This document shows, piece by piece, positions 11,361 through 23,092 of a DNA stretch of 64,000 nucleotides. The stretch comes from Trichoderma breve (taxonomy: Eukaryota; Ascomycota; Sordariomycetes; Hypocreales; Hypocreaceae). The stretch lies in contig NC_079232.1 of assembly GCF_028502605.1 (NCBI RefSeq), positions 6,448,001 to 6,512,000 on the forward strand, written 5' to 3'. The notes beneath the pieces are model-generated. The model did not search any database. It saw only the letters and a program-made list of their open reading frames with translations, and was not told where the DNA came from. The translations under genes and the position numbers were made by a program. Every line of letters starts with the position of its first letter. Positions within the stretch are counted from its first letter, which is position 1.

Positions 11361-11998
11361 TCAGACGACGGGATCTAGATTGCCCGTCCGGCCCTTGACG
11401 ATGCCTTCAATCTCGCTCGTCACCCATCCGCCGTAGAAATCGCCCGGCTGAGGCTCTACGCGCTCGCCATCGACGAAGCAGTCCCACGGGCCAGCGTAGA
11501 AACTCAGGTAGCCGCTGATGGGTTCAAACCCGGACGTCGGGCTGTTGTACGACCAGATGCGGTTGGAGACGGTGCCGTCCGGCAGAGCGATGCTGTAATA
11601 CGTTGCTGCGCCTTTCCACTCGCACCAGCTGGAGCGGTTTGTACACTTGAGGGGCACCTTGATGCTTGATGGAGGGAGGTAGTAAGCTGGAAATTGGGTT
11701 GCAGCTGGTTAGTTTTGCTTTGATGGATGGGCTTGGAAAGATGCCCACGACTCAAATGATTGATGCCATCACCGCCATCATCCTCATCACTATTACCACC
11801 TTCTCATTTTGATTGAAATTTCAATGATATCACACGGAGGGACGCACTTGGCGGATGATGCGTTTCCAACACCCAATACGCATCTTTCGTATCGGCAATC
11901 TCGGTGTCCTTGTACGTGATACGGAGATGCCGAGCAATCTTTTCCAGCCGCGGCGGCCGAGGAAACGACTGGACGTTTAGCTTGGTATTTGCAGCCAT
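11361..11998 (-). CDS. DUF427 domain protein
   Basis: Small protein of the DUF427 family (PF04248), widespread in bacteria and fungi, with no established cellular role. Two exons, 11848-11998 and 11361-11686, with a 161-nt intron that splits the codon for Thr51; 158 residues. The DUF427 features appear in order: ARHLRITYKDTEIADTKDAYWVLE, HHPPTYYLP, then CEWKGAATYYSIAL, the WSYNSP segment, and YLSFYAGPWDCFVDGERVEPQPGDFYGGW. An in-frame ATG eight codons upstream (12022) could also be the start. I prefer 11998 because its context (AAAATGGC) is better and family members begin close to it. Confidence 0.85.
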
Positions 11999-12438
11999 TT
12001 TGACAGCCTTGTAAGAGATCATGTATTCAAAAATTGGTTATTGAATCAATTCTTTGAATGAGAATGCCTGTGCTGAAGATATGGATATGATATAATTTGA
12101 ACCTATTGCTGGCAGCTCAACTTACACCAAATGAACGCATCATTGATTCAAATGGCTAAAGTGTGGCTGGAGAGGTTCCTTTTTTGGCCAAATCTGCATC
12201 GCAATCTGTGGCGGTGCTTGTCGATTTTCTTGTTGCGTCACCCCGCCTTATCCGCCACCTGACTTGATTCCAACCATCTCCGAACTTGGCCATTTGAATC
12301 CCTAAACCAAGGAAGAAGAAAAAAAACCATCACCAACTCCTCCTATCTCGGCATCTTCCAACTCCTCATTAAACCCTTTCCAAACTTCCTCTCAGAAACT
12401 CCCTCCGACTAAACCTCTCCATCTCCAAAACCGCAATC
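11999..12438. other. Divergent spacer DUF427-did2
   Basis: About 440 bp between divergent starts. The right half is pyrimidine/adenine-rich and looks like the leader of the ESCRT gene. No further gene seen. Confidence 0.4.
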
Positions 12439-13125
12439 ATGTCCAATCGCCAACTCGCCCGCGACATGCAAGTCGAATTCCAAGCCCGCTTCCAGGCGAA
12501 ACAGGCCCGGCGCGAGGCCCAAAAGGCCGCCAAGCAGGACCCGATCCTCAAGAAGCAGATCCAGGACCTGCTCAAGAAGGGCGAGACGCAAAAGGCCTAC
12601 CAAAAGGCAAAGATGCTGCTCTCCAAGCAGGCGCTCGCCGCCCAGATGGACCAGATGGCCGACATGGCCGAGCTCTCGTCGGCTCAGATCCAGGCCAACA
12701 ATGCCATGAACAGGATGACGCACATGATGGCCTCGTCATCGCGCACGATGAACCTGGCCCAGAAGAACACCAATCCCGAAAAGGTTTGTTTCTGTTTCCC
12801 CCCCTTTTGGATCAATCAATTCATTCGCTAACCCGGGCTTGCCTGCACCCAGACCCTCGTTACCCTGGAACAGTTCAAGCAGCAAAACGAAGAATACGCC
12901 ATGACAAACGGCATCTACCAGGACGCCATCACCCAATCCACCTCCGTCCAAGTCGGTGAGGACGCCGTTCACGAACTCCTCGGCAAGCTCGCCGACGACG
13001 CCGGCCTGGAACTCAGCTTCGAGCTCAACAAGGCGACGCCCCAGACCGCCGAGCCGCAGACGGCGGAGCCGACGGCCGAGGAGGAGGACAAGCTGCAGCA
13101 GAGGCTGCGTGCTCTGCGCGCTTAG
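12439..13125 (+). CDS. did2: ESCRT-III component Did2/Vps46 (CHMP1 type)
   Basis: ESCRT-III-related protein that recruits and regulates the AAA ATPase Vps4 on endosomes during multivesicular body sorting. Two exons, 12439-12783 and 12853-13125, with a 69-nt intron in phase 0; 205 residues. Residues 1-115 form the basic, helical Snf7-like core (ARFQAKQARREAQKAAKQD, KAYQKAKMLLSKQALAAQM). After the intron come the acidic helices with EDAVHELLGKLADDAGLELS, typical of CHMP1. The extreme C-terminus DKLQQRLRALRA fits the MIM1 motif that binds the Vps4 MIT domain. The start ATG follows CCGCAATC. It is convergent with ski2. Confidence 0.9.
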
Positions 13126-13706
13126 ATTTTCGTGGGAATTATTTAGCGTTTTTTCTTTCTTTTGTCTTCCCCCTACTTGTTGTTATACACTGCGGTCGAC
13201 ATAAAGGACGAAGTGAAATGTACGGAAATGACCCGGCGGGCTGCAATTTTCCAGTGATTTTTTCTCTTGCTGTTTGCACAGGGGTTTTGGCGTTTCTTAT
13301 GGGATGGAGGGCTTGCTTTCGTTTAGGGGTTTAATGGGATCGAACTGAACTGGATCAAGAACATGTTGAGGAGTTTAAGCATTAGAGCTGCAAACACTTT
13401 GTGCTCAACTTCTTGCGATTTTCTTGCTTTGCTACCTCAGGGGCCTGTTTGATATGCCATACCCATTCATACAAAACATACATACATACATACCAAGGGC
13501 CTTATTTACCACCTATACATACATGTGCAAATGCCATAGTTCTGGTGTCTCTATTCGTTTCCCCAGATCTTCTCCTGTCGTAACCGTCATAAACCATTCC
13601 AATCCAATGTACACCGACATGATAAAACCCTTGCAAGTCTAACTATGAGACCCTTTACCTCACACATGCAGAAATGCCTTTTAAAAACCGTACATCATCA
13701 TCCTGC
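13126..13706. other. Convergent spacer did2-ski2
   Basis: 580 bp holding the two 3' UTRs, with T-rich runs around 13140-13300 and a short CATA tandem run at about 13477-13492. No gene seen. Confidence 0.45.
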
Positions 13707-16700
13707 TCACATGTACAGACTCGCCACCGCCGTAATGTCCCTCTTGATCATCTCCTGCGCCTGCTGCATCTTCTGATACAGCTCCGGATCGCCAATGATC
13801 CTCGCCGCGTTCTTCACCTCTCTGCACGTCTCGTCTAGACGCGTAATCGTCCGCACAATGGTGCCCTCGAGGACATCCGTCAATGCCGTGATGTTCTTGA
13901 AGCTCATGCCCCTGGCCCACTCATACACCACCTCCATGAGGCCGAAGCGGGGCCTCGACACAAAGTCGTTTGAGTCTTCGCTGGACTGAATTACTTGCAG
14001 TCGTGTCTGCACGTCATTGACCTTTTCGGAGATGGCGATGATGGTGTCACGACCACGCTCGAGATTGCCGGTCAAGGTAGGTTCCGTGAGCGTTTTCTCC
14101 TGAAAGACAAACGAGGACAAGAGGGCGGCAATTTCGGCGGGGTCAAAGTCGGCAAGGACATTGTCGAGGATGAGTTCGGTGAGGACGAGCTCATCGCCCG
14201 AGTGGACTTCGCAGGCTACCTTGCCCTTGAGCTGAATACGTGATGAGTCGTCGATAAAGTCGAGCTCTCTGAGGACTTGAACGCGCTGTTCGTAGTCGGG
14301 GAGTAGCTGAAGATTTTGATCCGAGAGAGATTGCTTCAACTGGGCAATGTGCTCTGTGATGAGCCACTCATCGTGGCACATGGCAAACTATAATTCATTA
14401 GTAAAACCAACTTTGAAGAGGAACAGTTCCAAGATATCAGCAAGACTTACGTGCTTCAAAAAGGACGGGCACTTTGTGGCCCCAGAGTTGGCCATTGTCT
14501 TGGACAGCTGGAATCTCTTCTCAATCATCTCCTGTAGTTGCAAGCTCTTGACCTTGCTCATGTCCATCTCGTCCCACCGGTCATCCCAAGACGCGCAGAC
14601 CTCCTGTATCTTGTCCAGCGCCTCTTGGCCGGCTTGTTTACCTTTGAAAATCTCGGGTATAACTCCCTTTAGAACCCACCGGGTAAGGCATTCGACATCG
14701 TTCAGGGGGACGAACATATTCTTAGTAGTAAGTCGCTTCTTCCCCTGAGGAAGCTTTTGCATGTATTTGCGGAACGCGGGAATGAAGGGTAGCTGGTCCG
14801 TTACGTCGCGCCGCTCCCTTAACGGCTTAATGGCACAGACATGCAAGATGGGCTCTTCAAAGGACCCCTTGGGACTCATGCCCTCGGCAAGGAGTATACC
14901 GGCTGTGCGGATGCCTTCCCAGTTAAAGACGATCAGCCGCTGCGGCGTAAACATCCTTCGGCCGATGGAAATCTTGAGCAAGGCCTTGTACAACTCCGTC
15001 GTCAGCCGCTTGTAGTCTTGAGCGGCCTGGTGGCACTCATCTACCACGCCATCGCAGACTTTGCACGACTCTCGCTTAACCTTTGCAAGATCTGCTTGAG
15101 CGAGCTTGACATCCTTTTCGTGCTCTGGCAGAAGCTGCTGTGTTGCATGCTCCGAAAAGCTTCTCTTGATCATCTCTTCAATCTTGAGTGCTTCCACTCT
15201 CAGCAAGTTGAGAATCATGTTATAAGTCAGCCTGAACTGAGACTTTAGCTTCGATGGCTCTCCCAGGATCATGTTGCGCAGCTCGGCAACAGGAGGTGCT
15301 TCGTCGCCGCCAGGGGGCACGATGATGACGGAGCCGACTTTGTCAAGACCACGACGCCCAGCACGGCCAGCCATTTGCGTGTATTCGCCGGGCAAAAGGT
15401 TGCGGAACGAATGGCCATCGTGCTTGCGGTATCCAGAAAATACTACCGTTCGGGTGGGCAGGTTGAGACCCATGGCGAACGTCTCGGTTGCAAACAAGAC
15501 TTTGACAAGCGTCCTTGCGAACAAAATCTCCACCAGCTCCTTTACAATGGGCAGCAAACCGCCATGATGCACCGCGATGCCTCTGGCTAGGAGCTCCCGG
15601 AGCCTGATGATCTGTGGTAGGACTCGGTCCTCGGGCTTGAGACGGGCAATAGACTTTTCAATCACCATGTGAATGGCGCTCTTCTCCGAAGCCGTACAGA
15701 AATCTTGGTTGCTTAACGCATCTGCGTTTTCCTCGCATCGCTTCTTGGAAAAGACGAATATGCAGGCCGGCAGAAGAGTCTGTTTCCGTAGATACTGAAC
15801 CATGTGAACCCATATGTTCTTGTCTTGTGCAGCTGATGATCGTCCGCCGGGGGCTCCAGCGCGGCCCATGTGTCCTGGATTATGGCTCGCTCGAGGAGGT
15901 CCTCCTCGGCCTCTCTGCTGGCCGCCTCCACGACCTCCGCGTTGTTGCTGGCCTCCTCTTTGGGGACCGCCTCGACCACCACCGCCCCGCTGATTTCCCT
16001 GAGAACTGCCTCCCCGGATCAGGACCGTGTTGGTGGCAGGCGTCTTTTCCTTACTCTGAGTTGCCTTATGTGCATCTTTCCAACCGCTCTCTAAGAACTT
16101 CTTTTCTGAATCTACAATCTTGTGAATGTTCTTGCCGGCCCAAAGGTAGTGTTCCAGAGGGACTGGTCTCTTGGCAGTAGAAATGACATAAATGTCTCTT
16201 TGCTTAGTTCTACCAACCCAGGAGGCAAACTCGTGAGTGTTGGGGACGGTGGCCGACAGCAAAATGAGAGAAATGTGTTCGGGCAGCATAATGATGACTT
16301 CCTCCCACACGACACCACGCTCGTAGTCGTTGACGTAGTGAACCTCGTCGAAGATGACAAACTCGACATCGCGAATCAAGTCTGCTCCGCGGTACAGCAT
16401 ACTGCGCAGAATCTCCGTGGTCATGATGAGGCAGCTAGCCTCAGGATTGATCTGGACGTCACCTGTCAAGATACCGACCTCATCGAACTCCTGTCGAAAG
16501 TCGCGGAATTTCTGATTGCTAAGAGCCTTGATTGGGGATGTGTAGATGGCCTTGGTCATATGCTTGGCTGCCAGGGCAATGGCATACTCGGCCACAACAG
16601 TCTTTCCGGCAGAGGTGTGCGCCGCAACAAAGACGGAGTCACCATTTTCTAGGTGATACACGGCTTCCTTTTGGAAAGTATCCAGCTCAAAGGGCCACTC

Positions 16701-17582
16701 TCGAGCCATGTCGGGGACGAGTTCTCTGAAATTGGGCATGTCGTGCTTGATGTCAACCATGTGTGCCCATTCACGCCCAGCCTTTTTGGCACTAGACGCT
16801 GCGAGAACACCATGAGGCTCAAGAGACGGAAATTCCACGGGCAGCAGGTCGTCGATGTCATCTTCGTTCTCCTCGTCCTCTGCTGAATCTCCTGATACCT
16901 CAGCGGGTGACGATTCCTCCTCCTGGTTGACATCTTTTGCATCTTCGGGGTCCTCTTCAAGCTCCTGCTTAATCGCAGCAGCGGCATCCTCATCCACTAC
17001 CGTCTTCTTGGCAAAGTCAATGCCACGGTCCATCCCGGGAGCAATCTGTAGCAACCCTCCTTCATCACCCAGCTGGATCACCCTCTCCAATTTGCTTCCA
17101 GCCGCGGCATCATCAGTACCAGTCACTCCGCCGTGAATCTGATCCTCCAAGGCGGCAGTAGCCTCAATACCCTCCAGCCCACCAGGCGCAAAAGGAAAGA
17201 AACCAGCAGCTCCCCTGACAAAATCCGCCCTACTGGCCGGCTTCCGGAGAAGACTGGTCGAGTTCTTTGCCGTGGCACCGCTCATGGGCACAGTCACATT
17301 CTTGTATCCTGTCACGCGGCCCTCGAGTCCGTGGCGCAAGAACCTCGTCAAGGTGCGCGTCTGGGGCGGTGCAATCTTGAACAGGGCCGTGTAGTCGGCC
17401 TCAAAGTCCCATCTCTGCTGTAGACGGTCCAGCCATTCGACGGAGAACTCGGGAGAGGGCATGAGCAGCTCATTTTCCAGGCGCTGCTTGAGCTCTTGGG
17501 GGTTTTGGAGCCGCCGTTTCCTGGGCCCGGAGCTGGGGATGCCCTCGTCCTGAGACGCCAGAAGGGCATCGATGCCAGCCAT
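13707..17582 (-). CDS. ski2: Ski2-type DEVH RNA helicase (SKI complex)
   Basis: Cytoplasmic RNA helicase of the Ski2-Ski3-Ski8 complex, which feeds mRNA to the exosome for 3'-5' decay. Two exons, 14451-17582 and 13707-14387, with a 63-nt intron; 1270 residues, normal for fungal Ski2. Walker A AHTSAGKT is at about 321-328, DEVH at about 412-415 (FVIFDEVHYVNDYERG), SATVPN follows, and motif VI QMAGRAGRRGLDKVG is in the second RecA domain. The N-terminal 300 residues are acidic (EEDPEDAKDVNQEEE). An RGG/Gln-rich insertion of about 60 residues lies at about 523-583, between the RecA domains. The C-terminal DSHCT-like domain contains RFGLMEVVYEWARGMSF and RTITRLDETCREVKNAA. The start is the first ATG of the frame (MAGIDALLAS); the frame extends upstream only to a TTG. 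Confidence 0.95.
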
Positions 17583-18378
17583 GGCGTAGAGCAGCTGGAT
17601 ATTGAGATGATATGCTACTTGGGCCTTGGTTTTACTTTGTCTGATCAAAGAAGAGGTGATTCTTCAGCTGATGAAATGTGTGATGGCAGTTGAAATGATT
17701 GACAGGCCTCAGGTGCTGTGAAGCTTAAGAGGTTAAGTTGCCCCGCCATGGGAAATGCGGGTCTGGGCTGCAGGCAATTGAGAGCTGGCAAGGGCTCTAT
17801 TGGGACTTGGATTGGGCTCTGGACTACGGACAGTTGATTTCAACCTCATGGTAATATAATGAATGAATGGAGGATGAATACCAACGTGTTTGTGCAATTG
17901 AATTGTCCGTTTTTGAATGGTTTAGTGTCTAGGATAGGGGACTGTCTATTATAGGCAGCCAGAAAAGATATGCATCTTACACAGGGCGTCTCTTCTAATG
18001 AAACGACCTGTACAAACAAAGACAATATCTTCAGTCTCACAACAGCCATTGCAAACACAATGGCACGGCAAAGGGCATGTACGTGAAAAAGCGCATAGGT
18101 AATTACGAGTACAAGTCCATTATTTTCCTCTCCGTCCGTCTATTGAGAATTTTTTCTGACCAGAGGTCCAACAGAATTGCTAGCCTGATGCGCTTCACCA
18201 CTCCCCCTGAAGTCAAAATCCCCTCCATCCGATTTGATTCCACCCCTCCTTTGAGATATTATACCGTCAGCCCGGATAGCCGCCCCCTCTTGTTTCTTTC
18301 TTTCTTTATTTTTAATGTGTTCATATCCGTTAGATTGAAAACAAGATTGTAGATTTCATAGTTCTTAGCGCTGGGAGT
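17583..18378. other. Spacer ski2-pdb1
   Basis: About 800 bp including the ski2 promoter on the left and the pyruvate dehydrogenase 3' UTR on the right. AT-rich with short open frames only; no gene seen. Confidence 0.45.
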
Positions 18379-19698
18379 TTACAATCGCAGCATCTTGGCG
18401 GCAAAGTTCTCAATCAGCTGCTCGTTGGGGAAGGACATCTCCTCCAGCTTCTGGGCGTAGGGAGTGGGCACCTCGGCACCGGTGACTCGCTGGGCAGGGC
18501 CGTCAAGGTAGTCAAAGGCATACTCCATGGACAGGGCGAGGATCTCAGCACCAACACCGAAAGCAGGGTAGCCAGACTCGACGACAAGCAGACGGTGGGT
18601 CTTCTTGATGGACTGGACAATGGACTCAAGATCCAGGGGCTTGATGGATCGCAGGTTGATGACCTCAGCCTCAACACCGTAGTTCTTCTTCAGGTTCTCG
18701 GCGGCAACGAGGGACTGGCCGACGCATCGGGACATGGTGACAATGGTAAGGTCCTTGCCGGCACGCTCAACCTTGGCCTTTCCAAAGGGGATGACGAAGT
18801 CGTCCTTCTGGGCAGCCTCGGACATGGGGAAGCTCTGGCCGTACATGAGCTCGTTCTCGAGGACGACGACGGGGTTGGGGTCGCGGATGGCGGCCTTGAG
18901 CAGACCCTTGGCGTCTTCGGAGCTCCAGGGGGAGACGACCTTGAGACCAGGGATGCTGCCGTACCAGGCAGAGTAGTCCTGAGAGTGCTGGGCAGCGACA
19001 CCGGCAGCGAAGCCGTTGGGGCCACGGAAGGTGATGTTGCAGGGCTGGATACCACCAGACATGTAGAGGGTCTTGGCAGCGGAGTTGACAACATGGTCAA
19101 TGGCCTGCATGGCGAAGTTGAAGGTCATGAACTCGCACTATAAAACGGAAAGGTTTGTCAGTTGATATTGCAGTCACAACCAAGGAGAATTGGAAAAAAA
19201 AGAAGATGCCATGTCTGTACAAGCCAAATACAAGAACAGGGACAGGGGCATGTGCATCGACATCATATAGCAATGGCAGATATGGAGATATAAAAGTATA
19301 AAACTCACCACAGGGTGCAGTCCGCTCAGGGCGGCACCGGTAGCCAGGCCGGCAAAACCCATCTCGGTGATGGGAGTGTCAATGACACGCTGCTCGCCGA
19401 ACCGATCCAGCAGTCCCTTTGTGACCTTGTACGCTCCGTTGTACTGGGCAACCTCCTCACCCAGGATGAAGACCTTGGGATTGGCCTCGAGCTCCTCGGC
19501 CAGAGCCTCGTTGAGGGCATCTCGGACAGTGTACTCCTTGACGCCAGCGCCCTCGGCGTACGCCCTGCTCTGCGACGATCCGCCAAAGTAGACGGGGCGC
19601 GCAATGGCCTGTGAAAAGGACGGCGCATTCGCCTTGATGGATGTGGCAGCTCGTGTCGAGGCAGCCAGACGAGCTGCGGGCCGGAGGAATCGGGACAT
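18379..19698 (-). CDS. pdb1: Pyruvate dehydrogenase E1 component subunit beta, mitochondrial
   Basis: Beta subunit of the E1 component of the mitochondrial pyruvate dehydrogenase complex, which converts pyruvate to acetyl-CoA with thiamine diphosphate. Two exons, 19309-19698 and 18379-19137, with a 171-nt intron after LSGLHPV; 382 residues. Residues 1-45 are rich in Arg, Ala and Ser ([20 protein letters not shown]), a mitochondrial targeting peptide. The transketolase pyrimidine-binding domain follows with [37 protein letters not shown] and [17 protein letters not shown]. The C-terminal transketolase domain carries [17 protein letters not shown]. The frames are intact and codon use is strongly biased to C-ending codons, as in highly expressed genes. 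Confidence 0.95.
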
Positions 19699-20610
19699 GG
19701 CGGGCTGAGGCTGAGGATTGGCTGCTTGAAATATTTATCGACAAGAGGACACGAAACCGCTCGCAGCTAGCCGTCTGCTGTCTACCTAGACGGGGGACAG
19801 GCGGGAATGGCAGAGGGAGTTGGGGAGAGAGGCTTTGGTGTTTTGTGCTCTGGAGCGGTTTTAGTTTAGCTGGAGGCTGCTCCCAAAAAAGACCAAGAGG
19901 GAATTTCCGGCCCCAAGCAAAAAAATTCCCCAAAAAGCTCGTCCAGCCAATGGAGCACAGCCAACTTTTTTTTTTTTTGCGCCTTTGCGAGCTACAGCTG
20001 GGTTCTGCCCGCTAATGGCCAGGGCCTTACAGCGGGACGTTGGCGCTGAACCCGCCTGTAATCTTTGTTGGGGAGGACCAAGGATGGGTGCTGACTAAGG
20101 TGCCTCTCCGCTGCCGGAGGCTTTTTCGCCGCGATAAAGCGACGGGTTGTCGAATCAGAAGGGCGAATTGGGCTGCGATAATGCATCTGCCGGAACTAAG
20201 CGGGATCAGATCAATTAAAGATAAGGCAGCGACTGGAGCGTGGACAACACTTTTGATGGTGTAGATGAAATGGCTCACAAGAACAAGAACACGCAGACAG
20301 CAGAACAAGTTGGCGAAATGGTCATTTCATGCAAAAAATAGAGAAATTATTAAAAAGATGCAGCGTTTTGCATCTTTTGCTGTAGCCATTACATATGCGT
20401 ACAATAAATGTGCCGATTGTTTCATCAGCAATGCATCGTCATCCCGTTCAAGTAATCATGCTCGACGCCGCTTTTTTTTATATATCCTCCCACTGGGGTC
20501 GCTCATTACTCCACGTCAATCAAGGTATCAAAATCCAAGATGGTATCAATTGCTTGGTCCCCTTCACACATACACACGCACTCTCTTCTTCCCCTCCCCC
20601 CTGTCCGTGT
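19699..20610. other. Spacer pdb1-erg6
   Basis: About 900 bp. The left part is the pdb1 leader and promoter, with a 13-nt T tract near 19966. The right part holds the erg6 3' UTR. No gene seen. Confidence 0.45.
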
Positions 20611-21918
20611 TTAAGCGGAAGGCTTGCGGCCAACCATCAGGTACATGGGAGTGAACAGGTGCTCGCGGCCACCAGCAACCAGGCAGTCGGCAGCGAGAGC
20701 CAAGCTGTCGGCCGTCTTCTTGGTGCCGGCAGGGGCAAGGCCAATCTTCTCCAGCAGACCAGCCAGGTTGTGGGCAATGGTGCGGCCCCAGGTGGTCATG
20801 CGGACAATGGTGAAGATGTCTCCGACCGACTGAATGTATCTCAATTCACCGGACAGAGGCCAGTACCAGGGGAGGGGGTCGGGCCGGTCAGCGAGATCCT
20901 CATGTCTGAGGAGCTCAAAGCCAACAGCGCGCATGGCGTCCAGAGCCTCGGACACCTTGCACATATTGGAGATGCCGTCACCCTGCTCGATTCCGAGACG
21001 GATCTCGCGGTGGTGCAGGTTGTTGTTGTCGTATTCATCAGTCATAAGCCACTCGTAGACGCCAAAGACACCGCCAGGCTTCAGCACGCGGAAGATCTGG
21101 CCGTAGATGCCCTCCAGAGTGGGGGCGTGAACGGTAGCTTCGATGGCATAAACAGCGTCAAAGGTGTTTTCAGGGAATGACATTTGCTGCGGACGGGATT
21201 TGCGTTAGTATAGAACAAGACATGGAGCAAGTTGTTGCAGGTCGAACATACCATAAAGTCACCCTTGACAAAGGCCAATTGCTCGGAAAGGCCCTCCTTC
21301 TGGGCATAGTGGGTTGCTCGGTCGATCTGGTAGTCGTTGTTGTTGAGACCAGTGACGTGGCAGCCAGTGAACTTTGCAATCTCACGGGCAGGGCCACCGA
21401 CACCGCAGCCGACATCGAGGACTTTCATGCCCTCCTTGATGCCAATGGTGTGAGCCAGGTAGTGCTCGTGACGGGCAATGGCCTGGTAAAAGGGCTCGCC
21501 ATGGGAGAATCGGCAGAAGTGGAAAGACTGGCCCCAGCCATACTCGTACAGATCCGTCGCCAGGTTGTAGTAGTGTCTCGTGAGAGTGGCATACTCGGCG
21601 GTTCGCGCCTGTTGATTGGAGGGTTAGAAACCGTGGTTTAATTCAATCAATTGCCCTCTCTTCTTAAGGGAGGGCAAGAAGAGAGTAGAGCGAGGAGGAA
21701 AAAAAAAGACTTACGGCACGCTCCTCAGCGGTCTCGTTCTCGGCGGGCTTGTTGTCCCAGTGCTTAAAGTACTCGTCGACAGCGGCCTTCTTGGCGTCGG
21801 AGCCCTTGGAAAACATGGCAGCAATGCCTCCCTTGGCCTTGGCCGAGTTGCCGTGCAGAGCCTTGTTGAAGGCGGCGTCTCGCGCCTTGTCCTCCTTCTC
21901 GAGAGCTACGGGTGCCAT
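20611..21918 (-). CDS. erg6: Sterol 24-C-methyltransferase
   Basis: S-adenosylmethionine-dependent enzyme that methylates C-24 of zymosterol in ergosterol synthesis, at the ER or lipid droplets. Three exons: 21715-21918, 21252-21608 and 20611-21186, with introns of 106 and 65 nt; 378 residues, the usual size. The SAM-binding motif [20 protein letters not shown] lies early in the methyltransferase domain. It is preceded by the sterol methyltransferase signature [14 protein letters not shown] and followed by GLNNNDYQI. The C-terminal sterol-MT domain has [20 protein letters not shown] and ends [12 protein letters not shown]. The exon 2-3 junction falls within [19 protein letters not shown]. The start is the only ATG near the N-terminus (GCCATGTTG on the opposite strand). 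Confidence 0.96.
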
Positions 21919-23092
21919 GTTGAATTAGGTGGTTGTAGCAGGATAGAATTAAAAAATTAAGATGGAAAATCTCTATTAGCTGCACAAAAAGAGGGTCAAA
22001 GGAAGGAAGAAAAAGAAGAAGAGAGAACTAAAGGCACACAACGAAGATGGAGATGCTCCAGAGGTTGGGGAAAAAGAGGACGGGTGGCTGCCACGCGAAT
22101 GAGCGGAGCTGGGACCTTTTTATGCGTTGTCCGTTGTTTGGGTCTTTTGGCATCAAAATCGCAATGCAGCAATTTCATGGCACCTGTCCGCTTCTTTTTA
22201 CCCCTGACGAACGGCAACCGCCAATCTCCAATTCTAATTCTGGGCTTGTGATATCGCACTAGACGAGCAATTTGGGCCTTTGGTTGGTTGGATCGAGGAC
22301 GGGCTGCCACGTAAACGGTAGGCGGTGAGCGCCCCGCAGTGTGCGAATACGAACGCGAACTCGCTTTGGGTGTCCTTGCATGCGCCTCTTTTTTTTGCGG
22401 TGAATTCCTCCGTCGGCTTCACTTTTTTTCGTGCTAAGGATGCGGTATAAACTCCATATTAGGGGAGGTGTATCTGCGGAGCCAAGCGCCAAATCTCCAA
22501 GTACGCGTATAGGATGTAATTAGTGCTGCTACTAGTATTCCTCGTCCAGTGGTATCATCTGTATTCGCTCTCGTACTGTAGAAATCGGTGTCGGATGGAT
22601 GGTTGCGAGCTGAGATTACTAACTAGATAAGTCGCATTGATGTGGCAACGTCCGTCCGTGTCTTTGAAATTGGAGTGACGTCCATTCCTCCCTCTCCCCA
22701 GCCGCGTGTCCAATTTCCCATATCTGTATCCGTACGTACAATCATCTTGTCATCGTACAAGCAGAATAGCATGTGCAAATCTTGCCGAGATGTGGCATGT
22801 TTCTGGAAGCCACAGGCACATACAGCCTAAACGTGCCTGACCCGAATCCTGGAATTGTATCGAAGCCACTTTTTTTTGGCTTTGCAATGCGCCGGGGTGG
22901 CTATCGATAAGATTCCACATCATGATTATGTAACCCTTGTTTGTGGCGGGCGGTGGCAGGTCTCCACCAAGATTTCTTTGCCGTCGCGATCCGATCTTGG
23001 ATTTGCAGCTTGCATCCGTACAGTTACAGTTACAGTTGCACCTTGGAAAAGAAACACCATCACCAATTCATCGCTGCATCTCGTCGCCCGTC
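21919..23092. other. Divergent spacer erg6-slt11
   Basis: Nearly 1.2 kb between divergent starts, with no gene. It contains T tracts near 22390 and 22870 and a short TACAGT triplication around 23019-23036 just upstream of slt11. Confidence 0.45.

Noticed and set aside
13995..18352. Many long plus-strand ORFs opposite ski2
   Set aside because: Antisense shadows of a strongly supported helicase gene with codon bias.
18595..19143. 182-codon plus-strand ORF
   Set aside because: Antisense shadow of pyruvate dehydrogenase E1 beta; produced by C-ending codon bias.
20395..21180. 261-codon plus-strand ORF
   Set aside because: Antisense to erg6, which has the full family motif set.
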